A DNA stretch of 64,000 bases from Jidongwangia harbinensis (GCF_020216025.1 NZ_JAIWNC010000006.1:62001-126000); one strand, 5' to 3'. Positions 1-11,087 are shown, numbered from the stretch's first letter. Notes: generated from the letters alone by a model not told the origin. Numbers and translations: made by a program.

Positions 1-1838
1 CGCCAGATCCGGTACGGGATCCCGTCGCCGTTCACCGGGATGTTCTTCTGCCGGGCGTCCCGGATCGGCCCGGGTTCCCGCCGTCCGACCCAGATGGCGG
101 CGGCCAGCTGCGGTGCGTACCCCGCGGTCCAGGCGTCCGAGGTGTCCTTGCTGTTGCCCCACTGCTGGGATCCGGTCTTGGCCGCGGCCGGCCGGTCCCG
201 GACCGTTCCGTTCGCGTCCACCACGCCGGACAGCACCACGCCGACGTCCGCCGCGACGGCCGCGTCCAGGACCCGCCGCTGCTTGATCTTGTGCTGGTGC
301 CAGCGGCTGCCGTCCGCCCCGGCGACCGACTGCACCAGGTGGCGTTCGGCGCGCAGGCCGCCGGCCGCGAACGTGCCGTAGACGGTGGCCAGGTCGGCCG
401 GGGAGACCGGGTAGCGGCCGAGGGCGATGTCGGCGCGGGTCTGCCCGGGCGTGGGCTCGCCGGGCAGGTCGACCAGGGTCTTCCGGTCGCCGTACTGCTC
501 GGGCACGCCCAGCCGCACTGCCAGATCGCGGACCTGCGCCGGGCCGACCTTCTCGGCGAGCGCGTAGAACGGCGTGTTCAGCGAGTGCACCATCGACACG
601 TCCAGCGGGCACACCGGGCACTGCAGACCGTTGCGGTTGCGCAGCGGCACGCCCTGCCGGTCGGTGAACTGCCGCGGCGAGGTGCCGTCCCACAACGCCC
701 GGTACGACATGCCCGCCAGCTCCCCGGCGGCCAGCGCGATCGGTTTGAACGTGGACGCCGGCGGCCGGGGCGCCATCGCGTCGTCGTAGTAGCCGCGGCC
801 GTCGTCCCCGCCGTAGTAGGCGCGGACGGCGCCGGTCGCCGGGTCGACCGCGACGAGGGCGGCGTGCATCGTCTTGGCCTGTCCCTTCAGTGCCTTGCGG
901 ACCACCGTCTCGGCGGCCTGCTGGGCGGTGCGGTCGACCGTGGTGACCACCTGGAGGCCACCGGTACGCAGCAACTGCGAGGCGACGCCCAGCCGGTCGA
1001 GTTCGGCCTCCACGCGGTCCGCGATGATGCCCGCCGGGCCGCCGACCGCCGCCGCGGTGGGTGACCGCTCGGCCACCTTGGGGTACGTCGCCGACTCGGC
1101 CGCCGCCGGGTCCAGCCAGTCCTGCCCGGCCATCGACCGCAGGATCCACCGCCACCGGTTCTCGGCCCGCTGCGCGTCGACGGTCGGGTCGTTCAGCCAC
1201 GGGTTCTTGATCAGGGCGGCGAGCACCGCGCCCTGCACGCCGGTCAGCCGGTCGACGCGGGTGCCGAAGTAGGCGTGCGCGGCCGATTCGATGCCGTACG
1301 CACCTCGGCCGAAGTAGATGGTGTTGAGGTACCGCTCGAACAGTTCGTCCTTGGTGAGCTGGCGTTCCAGGCGCAGCGCCAGGGCCGCCTCCTTGGCCTT
1401 GCGGTTCAGGGTGCGGTCCTGCGTCAGGTAGGCGTTGCGGACGTACTGCTGGGTGATGGTGGAGGCGCCCTGCGCGGACCCGGCGGAGAGGTTGGACCAC
1501 ACGGCGCGCAGCACGCCGCGCACGGAGACGCCGGGATGGTGGTAGAACCCGCGGTCCTCGGCGGCCAGGAACGCCCGGCGCACGTCCGTCGGGACGCGCG
1601 CCAGCGGAACGTCGGTGCGGTTCGCGGTGCCGATCCGGGCGAGCACGGTGCGGCCGTCGCGGTAGTACAGCACCGACGCCTGCGGCGGCGCCGGGTCCGG
1701 CGGTACGTCGATGGCCGCCACGTATCCCGAGGCCGCCGCGCCGGCCAGGCCGGACAGGATCGCCGTGGCGGCCACGGCCCGCAGCGTCCAGCGGCGCAGC
1801 CGCCGCCACCGCGGGCTGGGTGCTCGGTGTGTCACCAT
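1..1838 (-). CDS. Class A penicillin-binding protein (glycosyltransferase/transpeptidase), C-terminus cut by window edge
   Basis: Bifunctional peptidoglycan synthase: polymerises glycan strands and cross-links stem peptides on the outer face of the membrane. The Arg-rich N-tail is followed by one membrane segment (about residues 19-40). GT51 motifs follow: EDRGFYHHPG (94-103), QGASTITQQYVRN and RKAKEAALALRLE. The transpeptidase motifs STFK (about 362), SLN and KTGS (about 555) are all visible before the edge. I chose the ATG at 1838 because GGAG lies 7-8 nt upstream; an in-frame ATG at 1856 has no such site. The ORF has no stop inside the window, so C-terminal extensions cannot be judged. Transcribed in the same direction as the GH5 gene 82 nt upstream, but no functional link is evident. 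Confidence 0.93.
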   Translation of the reverse strand, partial: MVTHRAPSPRWRRLRRWTLRAVAATAILSGLAGAAASGYVAAIDVPPDPAPPQASVLYYRDGRTVLARIGTANRTDVPLARVPTDVRRAFLAAEDRGFYHHPGVSVRGVLRAVWSNLSAGSAQGASTITQQYVRNAYLTQDRTLNRKAKEAALALRLERQLTKDELFERYLNTIYFGRGAYGIESAAHAYFGTRVDRLTGVQGAVLAALIKNPWLNDPTVDAQRAENRWRWILRSMAGQDWLDPAAAESATYPKVAERSPTAAAVGGPAGIIADRVEAELDRLGVASQLLRTGGLQVVTTVDRTAQQAAETVVRKALKGQAKTMHAALVAVDPATGAVRAYYGGDDGRGYYDDAMAPRPPASTFKPIALAAGELAGMSYRALWDGTSPRQFTDRQGVPLRNRNGLQCPVCPLDVSMVHSLNTPFYALAEKVGPAQVRDLAVRLGVPEQYGDRKTLVDLPGEPTPGQTRADIALGRYPVSPADLATVYGTFAAGGLRAERHLVQSVAGADGSRWHQHKIKQRRVLDAAVAADVGVVLSGVVDANGTVRDRPAAAKTGSQQWGNSKDTSDAWTAGYAPQLAAAIWVGRREPGPIRDARQKNIPVNGDGIPYRIW

Positions 1839-1920
1839 GCGGGCTCCGTCCGTCATCGTCCGGCGCCGGCTACCGGGACCGGCGTGGCGGTGATCGTGGC
1901 CCGTCGATATGAGGAACTTG

Positions 1921-2940
1921 TTAAGCCGGTGTGCGGATCCGGTCGCGGATCCAGACGCCGGCCTCCTTCAGGCGGTCGGTGCCGGAGTACGCCCCGGCCG
2001 CGCAGGTGCCCTCGGTGAACACGGCGCCGCTGCGCATGTCGTCGGAGTAGTTCCAGTTCACCCAGCTCACCTTGTGTTCGGCGAGCAGGTCCAGGTACTG
2101 CTGGGCCCGGGCGAAGTCGTTGGGGCCGTCGCCGGTGTACTCCTGGGTGCCGAACTCGGTGACGAACATGGGCAGCTTCGCGACGGCATCACGCAGGGTG
2201 TTCAGGTACCACTCGTCGTGCGAGGCCGCGTAGAAGTGGAACGTGTACATGACGTTGCCGGCGCGGACCGGGTCGGCCAGGATGCGCGCGACGCCCTCGC
2301 CGTCGCCGGAGGCGCCCAGCGAGGACCAGTCCTCCGTGCCGACCAGCACGACGCCGTCCGGGTCCTGCGCGCGGATCACCGGGATGACCTGGTCCGCGTA
2401 CGATCTGATGGTGGACCAGTGGACGCCGCTGGGTTCGTTGGCGATCTCGTACAGGACGTTGGGCTTGTCGCGGTGCCGCTCCGCGATCTGGTGGAAGAAC
2501 GTCCGGGCGCCGGCCAGGTTGTGGTTCGGGTCGCCGGGGGACAGCATGTGCCAGTCGACGATCGCGTACATGCCGCGGGCGGTGGCCTTCTCGATGTAGT
2601 CGTGCACCTTGGCGGTGAAGCCGGCCGGGTCGGTCTCGTAGCCGCCCTCCTGGACATACATCGAGATCCGCAGGACGTCGGCCCGCCACTCGTCGGCGAG
2701 CACGTCCAGGGAGGCGTCGTTCACGCACTGCGCGTACCACTGCAGGCCGTGCGTGCTCATGCCGCGGAGCTGGACCGGCGTGCCGGAGGCGTCGCACAGC
2801 TGCTGACCGCAGACCGTCAGCTGGCCGTGGCGGGCGACCGGGCCGGCGTCCGGGGGCGCGGCGGGGGCCGGCCCGGCGGCGCCCACCACGGCGGCGACCG
2901 CAGCGGCCAGGAAGATCGACAAGGTGCGGGAGCGAGGCAT
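1921..2940 (-). CDS. Secreted glycoside hydrolase family 5 (endoglucanase-like)
   Basis: Single-domain secreted glycanase of 339 aa, probably cleaving beta-1,4-glucan. A signal peptide spans about residues 1-27, with an Ala-rich core and likely cleavage near PAPAAP. The catalytic barrel shows the acid/base glutamate in YEIANEPSG (about 163) and the nucleophile in FVTEFGTQE (about 261), the usual GH5 pair. There is no carbohydrate-binding module, unlike many actinomycete cellulases. The start is well supported by GGAGGA six bases before the ATG. The upstream DNA has a local AT-rich stretch flanked by GACCG/CGGTC half-sites, which may be promoter or operator. The substrate is inferred from the family, not proven. 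Confidence 0.9.
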   Translation of the reverse strand: MPRSRTLSIFLAAAVAAVVGAAGPAPAAPPDAGPVARHGQLTVCGQQLCDASGTPVQLRGMSTHGLQWYAQCVNDASLDVLADEWRADVLRISMYVQEGGYETDPAGFTAKVHDYIEKATARGMYAIVDWHMLSPGDPNHNLAGARTFFHQIAERHRDKPNVLYEIANEPSGVHWSTIRSYADQVIPVIRAQDPDGVVLVGTEDWSSLGASGDGEGVARILADPVRAGNVMYTFHFYAASHDEWYLNTLRDAVAKLPMFVTEFGTQEYTGDGPNDFARAQQYLDLLAEHKVSWVNWNYSDDMRSGAVFTEGTCAAGAYSGTDRLKEAGVWIRDRIRTPA

Positions 2941-3062
2941 GCGGGTCCTCCAGAGACATCGAAGCTGACCGAATTATTAACCGGTCTTACTATCTGCGTC
3001 CAGATCGATCCGGCAATGAGATTTCGCTCAGGTCCGCGGCCGGGCCGACGATCGTCCGCGGT

Positions 3063-4703
<1,641 letters not shown>

Positions 4704-4925
4704 ACGCACGCGCGTCCGCGAAGGGTAGCCGCCTCGCGGACGGGCCGGACGCAACGACGCTCCGCCGACCAGGCCCGGCCACCGCCCGAACGGCGGCCGG
4801 GATGCGGCCCGTGGACGGTTGCCGACGGCCGTCCGGGCGGCGGCGGAGTGGCGCGCCGACGGATCCGCCGGCGCCGCGAAAGATGCCGTGGTGCAAACGT
4901 TCCCGCACCGTCGGAGGGCCACCAC

Positions 4926-5360
4926 GTGACCGTGTTACTCATCGCGGAAGACGATCAAAACGTCCGCGCCATGTTCGAGCGCATCTTCCGCGACGCCGGA
5001 TTCACCGTCCTGACCGAGACGGACGGGCTGGCGGCCCTGCACGCCATCGTCAGGGAACGGCCGGACGTGGTGCTGACCGACTTCGACATGCCGCGTCTGA
5101 ACGGTCTGGAACTGTGCCGCGCGATCCGCGGCCACCACCAGCTCAGCGACACCCCGGTGGCCATCATCAGCGGCTCGCTGGCCCCCGGCGATCCGCGCGC
5201 CGTCGAGGCTCAGCTCTGCGCGACGCTGGTCAAGCCGTTCACCCGGGAGGCCCTGGTGGCCGCCGTCCGGCGGCTGGTCGACGGCGGCCGGCACCACCAC
5301 GACGCCGAGCCGTCCCCGTGCCCGGCGGCGCAGTCGCCTAGCGGCGCAGCGCGAGCGTGA
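4926..5360 (+). CDS. Single-domain CheY-like response regulator
   Basis: Phospho-receiver of 144 aa with no output domain. The acidic pair E8/D9/D10, phospho-acceptor D52 (VLTDFDMPR), S82 (IISGS) and K103 (LVKPF) are all present, so it should be phosphorylatable. The C-terminal ~25 residues are His-, Pro- and Ala-rich and look unstructured. The GTG start is chosen because GGAGGG lies 7 nt before it; longer upstream readings are in GC-rich leader sequence without a site. Its 3' end overlaps the convergent histidine kinase gene by 23 bp, so the two mRNAs are complementary at their tails. The cognate kinase could be that neighbour, which has no receiver of its own; this is inference. Confidence 0.9.
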   Translation: MTVLLIAEDDQNVRAMFERIFRDAGFTVLTETDGLAALHAIVRERPDVVLTDFDMPRLNGLELCRAIRGHHQLSDTPVAIISGSLAPGDPRAVEAQLCATLVKPFTREALVAAVRRLVDGGRHHHDAEPSPCPAAQSPSGAARA

Positions 5361-7575
5361 ACACCGAGCCGACGTTCGGCGCCGACTCCACGGTGACGTC
5401 GCCGCCCATCGCCCGGGCCAGCCGGCGGGCGATGAACAGGCCCAGGCCGGTGCCGCTGGTGCTCATCGTCATCGGGTCCTCGACCCGGTAGAACTTCTCG
5501 AACACCTTGTCCACCGCGTCGGCCGGGATGCCCCGCCCGTGGTCGCGCACCACCACGCGCACCTGCTCGTCGTCGTGTTCCAGGGTCACCTCCACCGGCT
5601 GGTCCTCGGCCGAGTACTTCAGCCCGTTGCCGACCAGGTTCGTGACGATCTGCAGGGTCCGGCCGCTGTCGCAGCGGGCGGACACCGGCCCGTCCGGCAG
5701 CGTCGCGGTGATCCGGTCCGAACCCAGGTCCTGCACCGCCTGTGCCACGATCGCCCCGGCGTCGTGCGATCCGGTCACCACCTCCAGCGACACGTCGTCG
5801 GGGTTGTCGCCGAACCGGGAGGCGAGCAGCAGGTCCTCCACCATCCGGGACAGGTGCGCGGCGCGGTCCCCGATCAGGTCCAGCGCGTCCGCACGCTTCT
5901 GCGGGGTCATCCGTTCGCCGCGGCGGCGCAGCAGGTCGACGTACCCGATGATCGGGGTCAGCGGGGTCCGCAGTTCGTGCGAGACCATCGCGATGAAGTC
6001 GGACTTCAGCCGCTCGGTGCGGTACTCGCGGGTCAGGTCGCTGATCACGATGACGTCGCGCAGCATGCGGTGGCCGGCGAACACCGCCGAGTGGGCCATC
6101 CGGAGCCGGTGCTCCTCGCCGTCGTGCCCGCGGACGGACAGGTCGGTGGCCGCCCTGGGCACCTCCACCGACACGGGTACGAGCAACTCGCGCTCCTCCT
6201 CGGCGGGCACGTCGAGCAGGTCGGCGAGGTGGCGCCCGGCGGCCCCGGCGGCGTCGATGCCGGTGAGGTCGGTGAGCGCCCGGTTCCACATCTCCACCAC
6301 GCCGTCGCCGTCGATCACCAGGATGCCCTCGGCGGACTGCTCGACCACCGCCTGCAACTTGCTGGTCTCCTCGGTCAGCCGGTTCAGGTGCTCGGCGCCG
6401 CGCATGGCTACCGCCAGCGTGCTGGCCAGCGACGCCAGCAGCGTGATGTCGCCGGTGGAGAGGCGGCCGCGGTCCCGGGTGCCGAACGCGGCGGTGCCCA
6501 GGCGCCGGCCGCCGCCCTCGACCGGCACCACGACCAGCTGGCGCAGACCGGCCGGCAGGTTCTCGGTGAGCTGCACCGGGCCCTCGAGGTCCCGGGCGGC
6601 GGCCAGATAGCCCGGCACCTCGCCGGGCCGTACGGTGGCCGCCTGGTCCGCGGACACCGACCACGCCGCGTTCGGCCCGTCCAGCGCGACCACCGCCAGG
6701 TCCGCGTTGAAGGCCTCCCGCACCAGCAGCAGGAACTGCCGGACCACGTCCTCGCGTTCCGCCAGGGCGTGCGACAGGCGCAGCAGGCAGGCCGACCGGA
6801 CCCGCTCCTCGGCCTCCCGGGCGGCGGCCCGGTACGCGTACGTGACGGCGAGCGCCGGCATCGCCATGAACGGCAGCAGCAGCGGCGCCTCCAGCCCGAT
6901 CACGGTCGTGGTGAGTCCGGTGGCGACCGTGCCGACCGCCATGTACGCGGACAGCCGGGCCTCCGCGCGGACGATCGTCCACCAGGACACGTCGTTGATC
7001 ACCGCGAGGATCTGGGCCAGGCAGCACAGGTTCACGATGGTGAAGGCGAACGTGCCGACCACGACGCCGACCAGCACGCCGACGGTCACCGTGCCGGGTG
7101 CGTCGCCGATCGCGTGCATGGCCAGGATGAGCACCGCCATGGCGGCGGTGTAGGTGCCGAGGTTGAACGCGGCCTTGATCAGCGGACGGCGTTGCACGGC
7201 GCTCGCGATGACCAGCCCGGCCACCGCCGCGATCAGCGCGTCGCGGGGCGGCAGCAGCAGCACGTCGACCACGAGCGCGGCCTCGTACAGGCTCAGTTCC
7301 TCGACCGCGTCGCCGTGGCGCAGGCGGACCACGGCGATCTCCGCCAGGCAGGTCAGTACGACCAGGCCGGGCAGCAGCCACGCGGTCGGCAGGTCGATGC
7401 CGCGCAGGACCGCGCGGTTGCCGGCCAGCCCGAACACCACGGCGCCGGCCAGCAGCACGCCGAGCAGGCCGACGCCGACCACCCGCCGCAGGATCGGGTC
7501 CCGCGCCCACGCGCGCACGGCGTCGGCCGCCCGGTCCAGGACCGGGCGGCCGACGTGCGGCAACGGAGCGCTCAC
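5338..7575 (-). CDS. Membrane-bound PAS sensor histidine kinase
   Basis: Sensor kinase of about 745 aa. The N-terminal third holds about eight hydrophobic segments in a MASE-like integral membrane sensor. A GAF-like region follows, then a PAS domain (LQAVVEQSAEGILVIDGDG). The HisKA box reads SHELRTPLTP, with the phospho-acceptor His near residue 533. The ATPase shows N-box NLVGNGLKYSA, G1 RDHGRGIPA and G2 GTGLGLFIARRLA. The GTG start at 7575 overlaps the subtilase stop codon in GTGA, indicating translational coupling; an in-frame start at 7611 would lie inside the subtilase gene. Kinase and protease are therefore made from one mRNA, suggesting that the protease product or its substrate is linked to what the kinase senses (inference). 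Confidence 0.92.
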   Translation of the reverse strand: MSAPLPHVGRPVLDRAADAVRAWARDPILRRVVGVGLLGVLLAGAVVFGLAGNRAVLRGIDLPTAWLLPGLVVLTCLAEIAVVRLRHGDAVEELSLYEAALVVDVLLLPPRDALIAAVAGLVIASAVQRRPLIKAAFNLGTYTAAMAVLILAMHAIGDAPGTVTVGVLVGVVVGTFAFTIVNLCCLAQILAVINDVSWWTIVRAEARLSAYMAVGTVATGLTTTVIGLEAPLLLPFMAMPALAVTYAYRAAAREAEERVRSACLLRLSHALAEREDVVRQFLLLVREAFNADLAVVALDGPNAAWSVSADQAATVRPGEVPGYLAAARDLEGPVQLTENLPAGLRQLVVVPVEGGGRRLGTAAFGTRDRGRLSTGDITLLASLASTLAVAMRGAEHLNRLTEETSKLQAVVEQSAEGILVIDGDGVVEMWNRALTDLTGIDAAGAAGRHLADLLDVPAEEERELLVPVSVEVPRAATDLSVRGHDGEEHRLRMAHSAVFAGHRMLRDVIVISDLTREYRTERLKSDFIAMVSHELRTPLTPIIGYVDLLRRRGERMTPQKRADALDLIGDRAAHLSRMVEDLLLASRFGDNPDDVSLEVVTGSHDAGAIVAQAVQDLGSDRITATLPDGPVSARCDSGRTLQIVTNLVGNGLKYSAEDQPVEVTLEHDDEQVRVVVRDHGRGIPADAVDKVFEKFYRVEDPMTMSTSGTGLGLFIARRLARAMGGDVTVESAPNVGSVFTLALRR

Positions 7576-9260
7576 GACCTGGGCAACCACGCCCAAGCGC
7601 GGGCGTTCCACCGGTCGGCGGCCCAGGCCCGGGCCGCCCAGTCGTCACCGGCCCAGGCGCGGGCGGTCCAGTCCGCGTCCGCCCAGGCCCGCGCGCTCCA
7701 GTCGGCGTCCGCCCAGGCCCGTGCGGCCCACGCCCGGGCCGCCCAGGCCCGTGCCGCCCAGGTTCCGTCCGCGTTCGCCCAGGCCCGTGCGGCCCAGTCC
7801 TCGCCGGCCCAGGCCCGCGCCGCCCACGCCCGGGCGGCCGGGTCCAACTGCGCCCAGGCCCGTGCGGCCCAGTCGCGGGAGGCCGGGCTGAGTGCGGCCC
7901 ACGCCCGGGCGGCGGTCTCCGGGTCCTCGTCGACGAGCGCCTTGGCGAACTCCGTCCAGCGCTTGGCGTCCCGGCGGATGGTGGCGGTGTCCTGCGCGTG
8001 CTGGGCGTGCGCCTTGCCGGTGCGCCACCTCGGCGCGGCGTCGAGCACGGCGCCGACGTCCAGGCCGCCGGCGCCCCCGCCGGCCCGCGCGGTCAACCCG
8101 GCGCTCGGGTACGCGGTGCTCACGAACAGGTTCTTGATCGCGTCCGGTCCCAGCTTCGGCTGCACGGACAGGGTCGCGGCCACCACGGCCGAGGTGACCG
8201 CCGAGGCCATCGAGGTGCCGGAGCCACGGAAGTAGCCGTTGCCGACCCGTGCCTGCGGGTTCGCCCGCTCGACCACGCTGCCCGGCGCGCTGAGGCTCAC
8301 CACCCGGCCACCGGCCGCGACCAGGTCCGGCTTGGCGTCGCCCTGCCAGGTCGGGCCGCGCCCGGACCAGGTGCCCACCACGTCGTCACCGCGGTCCGCG
8401 GTGCCCGAGGCGTCGAGCCCGCCGGCGGTCAGCAGCACCGGGTCGTTGCCCGGTGCGGTCACCGAACCCACGCCCGGGCCGTCGTTGCCGGACGGCACCA
8501 CGACCGTGACACCGCGCTGCCACAACGACTCCAGCGCCTGGTTCAGCGGGTCGAGCTGGTACGGCAGCGGGCTCTGCGACGACAGCGACAGATTCAGGAC
8601 CTGGATGTCCTTGCGGTGGTCGCTGACCCACTGCAGGCCACGCAGGACGGTGATCAGGTCGGTGCGGCCCTGTGCGTCGGCCACCTTGACGTCGACCAGC
8701 TCGGCGCCCGGCGCCACGCCGCGGTGGGCGCCACCCGAGGCGGCCCCGGACGCGGCGATCAGGCCGGCCATGAACGTGCCGTGCCCGTAGCCGTCGCCGC
8801 CGCCGGTGCCGGTCACGTCGACCCGCCGGGTCACCCGGCCGGCCAGGTCGGGCACGTCGGCGATGCCGGTGTCCACGACGGCCACCGTCACGCCGCGGCC
8901 CTCGTTGCCGTTCGCCGGGAGGCCGACCATCTGACGGATCGTGGTGGCCGCACCGGACGACGCGGGCGTGCCGGCCTCGGCGACGGTGAGTTCCCGCTGC
9001 GGCGCCACCACCCACCCGGCGCCCAGCGAGCGATCGGCCGGCAGCCGGGCGGCCACGCCGCGGGCGACCGGGAGTGCGGCGATGACCTGGCCACCGGCGG
9101 CCTCGACGGCGCGGGCCGCGTCCTCGGCGCCGGAGCCGGTCACCACGACCTCACGCCACGCGGTCGCCGGGACGTGCGCGGCGGCGGGGGCCGGAGTACT
9201 GGTCAGTGCGATGAGCGCGGCGACCGCGACGGCCGTACCCGCCCGGGGGGTTCGTTTCAT
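7572..9260 (-). CDS. Secreted S8 subtilase with ARAW-repeat tail
   Basis: Subtilisin-like serine protease, 562 aa, exported. Signal peptide about residues 1-28 (basic start, Ala/Leu core). An inhibitor_I9-like propeptide follows to about 105. The catalytic triad is D130 (VAVVDTG), H160 (GYGHGT) and S350 (GSGTSMAS). After the protease domain (to about 420), residues ~446-560 consist of twelve ARAW tetrapeptides separated by short D/E/N-containing links such as ADADW. This makes a Trp/Arg/Ala-rich tail unlike ordinary P-domains or PPC domains. The ATG at 9260 is preferred because CGAGGTG precedes it; a GTG at 9272 is possible. The gene ends in GTGA shared with the downstream histidine kinase start. 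The tail's function is unknown; wall or membrane attachment is a guess. Confidence 0.9.
   Translation of the reverse strand: MKRTPRAGTAVAVAALIALTSTPAPAAAHVPATAWREVVVTGSGAEDAARAVEAAGGQVIAALPVARGVAARLPADRSLGAGWVVAPQRELTVAEAGTPASSGAATTIRQMVGLPANGNEGRGVTVAVVDTGIADVPDLAGRVTRRVDVTGTGGGDGYGHGTFMAGLIAASGAASGGAHRGVAPGAELVDVKVADAQGRTDLITVLRGLQWVSDHRKDIQVLNLSLSSQSPLPYQLDPLNQALESLWQRGVTVVVPSGNDGPGVGSVTAPGNDPVLLTAGGLDASGTADRGDDVVGTWSGRGPTWQGDAKPDLVAAGGRVVSLSAPGSVVERANPQARVGNGYFRGSGTSMASAVTSAVVAATLSVQPKLGPDAIKNLFVSTAYPSAGLTARAGGGAGGLDVGAVLDAAPRWRTGKAHAQHAQDTATIRRDAKRWTEFAKALVDEDPETAARAWAALSPASRDWAARAWAQLDPAARAWAARAWAGEDWAARAWANADGTWAARAWAARAWAARAWADADWSARAWADADWTARAWAGDDWAARAWAADRWNARAWAWLPRS
7578..7920 (-). 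repeat. Degenerate coding repeats for the ARAW tail
   Basis: Twelve degenerate in-frame copies of a core encoding Ala-Arg-Ala-Trp (seen on the + strand as repeated GCCCAGGCCCG-like words), with period 15 to about 33 bp. Codons differ between copies while the peptide is kept, so selection acts on the protein rather than the DNA. Confidence 0.85.
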
Positions 9261-9357
9261 TGGCTTGCGCACCTCGGTTGTTGACGGATTTCCGCTGCTT
9301 GCGGAAGACCATCGGCCGGGTCGTGGTGGACGTGAGAGGAATAGTAACTGGCTGTCA

Positions 9358-9732
9358 CTAGTCGACTACGCGTTCGGCAAGGACGGTCTCGACGAGATCC
9401 AGCACCGCGTCCGGGGTGAACGGTTTGGCGAGGTAGTAGTCGACCCCGTTGGCCCAGGCCTTGGCGTTCGCGTCCGTCTCGGCGGCGGCGGTCAGCATGA
9501 GCACCGGCACCGGATCGCCCGGCAGCGCCCGGATCGCCGCCAGCACGCCGAAGCCGTCCAGGCCCGGCATCATCACGTCGAGCACCACGAAGTGCGGGTT
9601 CACCGTCTCCACCGCCCGCAGCGCGGCCAGGCCGTCCACCGCGACGCTCACCTCGTACCCGTCCATCTCGAGCAGATCGGTGAGCAGGCTGCGGATCGCC
9701 GGATCGTCGTCGACCACCAGAACGCGCGCCAT
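9358..9732 (-). CDS. CheY-like response regulator
   Basis: Stand-alone receiver domain of 124 aa. It shows the acidic triplet VVDDDP, phospho-acceptor Asp in VVLDVMMPGLDG (about residue 53), a Thr in MLTAAAE and Lys in LAKPF, the complete receiver set. There is no DNA-binding or enzymatic output, so it probably works by protein contact, as CheY does, or in a phosphorelay. AGGGGGAA lies 5-6 nt before the ATG. It is the second gene of a two-gene unit, 14 nt after the HDOD response regulator, and shares the neighbourhood with a chemoreceptor and a diguanylate cyclase. Confidence 0.93.
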   Translation of the reverse strand: MARVLVVDDDPAIRSLLTDLLEMDGYEVSVAVDGLAALRAVETVNPHFVVLDVMMPGLDGFGVLAAIRALPGDPVPVLMLTAAAETDANAKAWANGVDYYLAKPFTPDAVLDLVETVLAERVVD

Positions 9733-9746
9733 CGATTCCCCCTCTG

Positions 9747-10952
9747 TCAGCCGGATGTGCCGGCGGCCGGTGCGGCGCAGGCCGCCGTTCCGGCCCGCCA
9801 GGCGGCCTCGTCGGCCGCCTGCCGCCAGTCCGTCGCCCGCGCCTGCATCTGCGGATGCGACAGCAGGGACGCCAATTCCCCGGGCTCCTGGCCGCCCTGC
9901 GGGTCGGCCGCGTCGGTCTGCTGGACCAGCAGGTGCGCGGTGCGCACCGCGGCCGTCACGCCCAGGCCGGTGGCGTCCGGCCGCTGCGGCGTGTCCCGCT
10001 GGGCGACCGCGGCGACCACCGGCGGCGGTACGCCCCACAGGCGCAGCAACTCCACCCCGATGTCGCGGAACCCGGCACCGTCGCGGGTGCCGGCGTCCAC
10101 ATCGATGTCCGCGGGGTCCCCGTCGGTCACCGCCAGACCGGCCAGCCGGCCGATGTCCTGCAGCAGTGCCGCCGCGTGCGCGTGCGGCCGGCTCGCCGGC
10201 GAGGCGACCAGCTCCACCAGGTAGGCCGTCGCGACGGCGTGCCGCCAGGTCGCCTGGATCAGGCCGGCGGTCCCCGGGTGCCACGGATCGGCCGGCCAGA
10301 GCCCGGCGGTCGCGGCCACCACCTGCTGCACCATCGGTACGCCCATCGCGCTCACGATCGACTCCACCGACGAGTTGCGCGGGCGGGCGCCGAAGAACCG
10401 GGACGTGGACAGCTGCAGCAGCTTCGCGGCCAGCCCGATGTCGTGCGTGGCGGCGTGTACCGCGGCGGCGAGGTCGGCGTCGGGCCGCAGCAGCGCGTCC
10501 ACCGGACCGCGGTGTTCCGGCACGGCGGGCAGCGAGTGCACACCCCCGGCGATCCGGCGTGCGGTGTCCCGGTGCGCGCCCGGCGCCCGTACCAGGAGTT
10601 GTTCGATCACGTCGACCAGGTGCTCGACCTCGGACGGCTTGGTGAGGAACCGGTGACCGGCGACCGCCACCTTGATCACCGAGTCCTGCTCGATGTGCCC
10701 GGACAGCACCACCCGCGCCACGCCGGGATGTGCCCGGCCCACGGCGGCCAGCAGGTCCGCGCCGTCCATGCCGGGCATCAGCATGTCCGAGACGATCACG
10801 TCGAACCGGTCAACGGCCAGCAACTCCAGCGCTTCCGCGCCGCCGCCCGCGAACACCATGTCCCACTCGGCGCGCTTGCCCCGCAACGATCGGCGCAGGC
10901 CGTCGAGGATGCGCGGCTCGTCGTCGACGAACAGCGCGCGGGACTTGCTCAC
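9747..10952 (-). CDS. Response regulator with HDOD output domain
   Basis: Two-domain signalling protein of about 401 aa. The N-terminal receiver (1-125) carries FVDDEPRIL, phospho-acceptor Asp in VIVSDMLMPGMDG and Lys in FLTKPSE. The remainder matches the HDOD fold, an HD-like domain without nuclease metal ligands, seen in LQLSTSRFFG, RNSSVESIVSAMG and AALLQDIGRLAGLA. HDOD proteins take part in c-di-GMP, motility and stress pathways, but no catalysis is established. The GTG at 10952 is chosen because the receiver begins just after it; an ATG at 11054 would add about 34 low-complexity residues. Promoter not resolved. Likely co-transcribed with the receiver gene behind it. Confidence 0.88.
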   Translation of the reverse strand: MSKSRALFVDDEPRILDGLRRSLRGKRAEWDMVFAGGGAEALELLAVDRFDVIVSDMLMPGMDGADLLAAVGRAHPGVARVVLSGHIEQDSVIKVAVAGHRFLTKPSEVEHLVDVIEQLLVRAPGAHRDTARRIAGGVHSLPAVPEHRGPVDALLRPDADLAAAVHAATHDIGLAAKLLQLSTSRFFGARPRNSSVESIVSAMGVPMVQQVVAATAGLWPADPWHPGTAGLIQATWRHAVATAYLVELVASPASRPHAHAAALLQDIGRLAGLAVTDGDPADIDVDAGTRDGAGFRDIGVELLRLWGVPPPVVAAVAQRDTPQRPDATGLGVTAAVRTAHLLVQQTDAADPQGGQEPGELASLLSHPQMQARATDWRQAADEAAWRAGTAACAAPAAGTSG

Positions 10953-11087
10953 CGGCGTACGTCCCGTCGCGGGCGCGCGCCGACCGCCACCAGCACGTGG
11001 CTCACCTCGTCTCGCACTCGAAGCGCAGATGGTGTTCACGTGCCTCATCGGCACCTCGCCGGGCGAACTGAGCCGGGCCCCGCCGGT

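Noticed and set aside
7578..7920. GCCCAGGCCCG repeats as non-coding array
   Set aside because: They keep reading frame and peptide (ARAW) while codons vary, so they are coding repeats of the subtilase tail.
5539..8235. Long + strand open frame of almost 900 codons opposite the kinase and subtilase genes
   Set aside because: Shadow of minus-strand genes: product is low-complexity His/Arg/Gly/Gln, no domain, no ribosome-binding site; the opposite strand has complete catalytic motifs.
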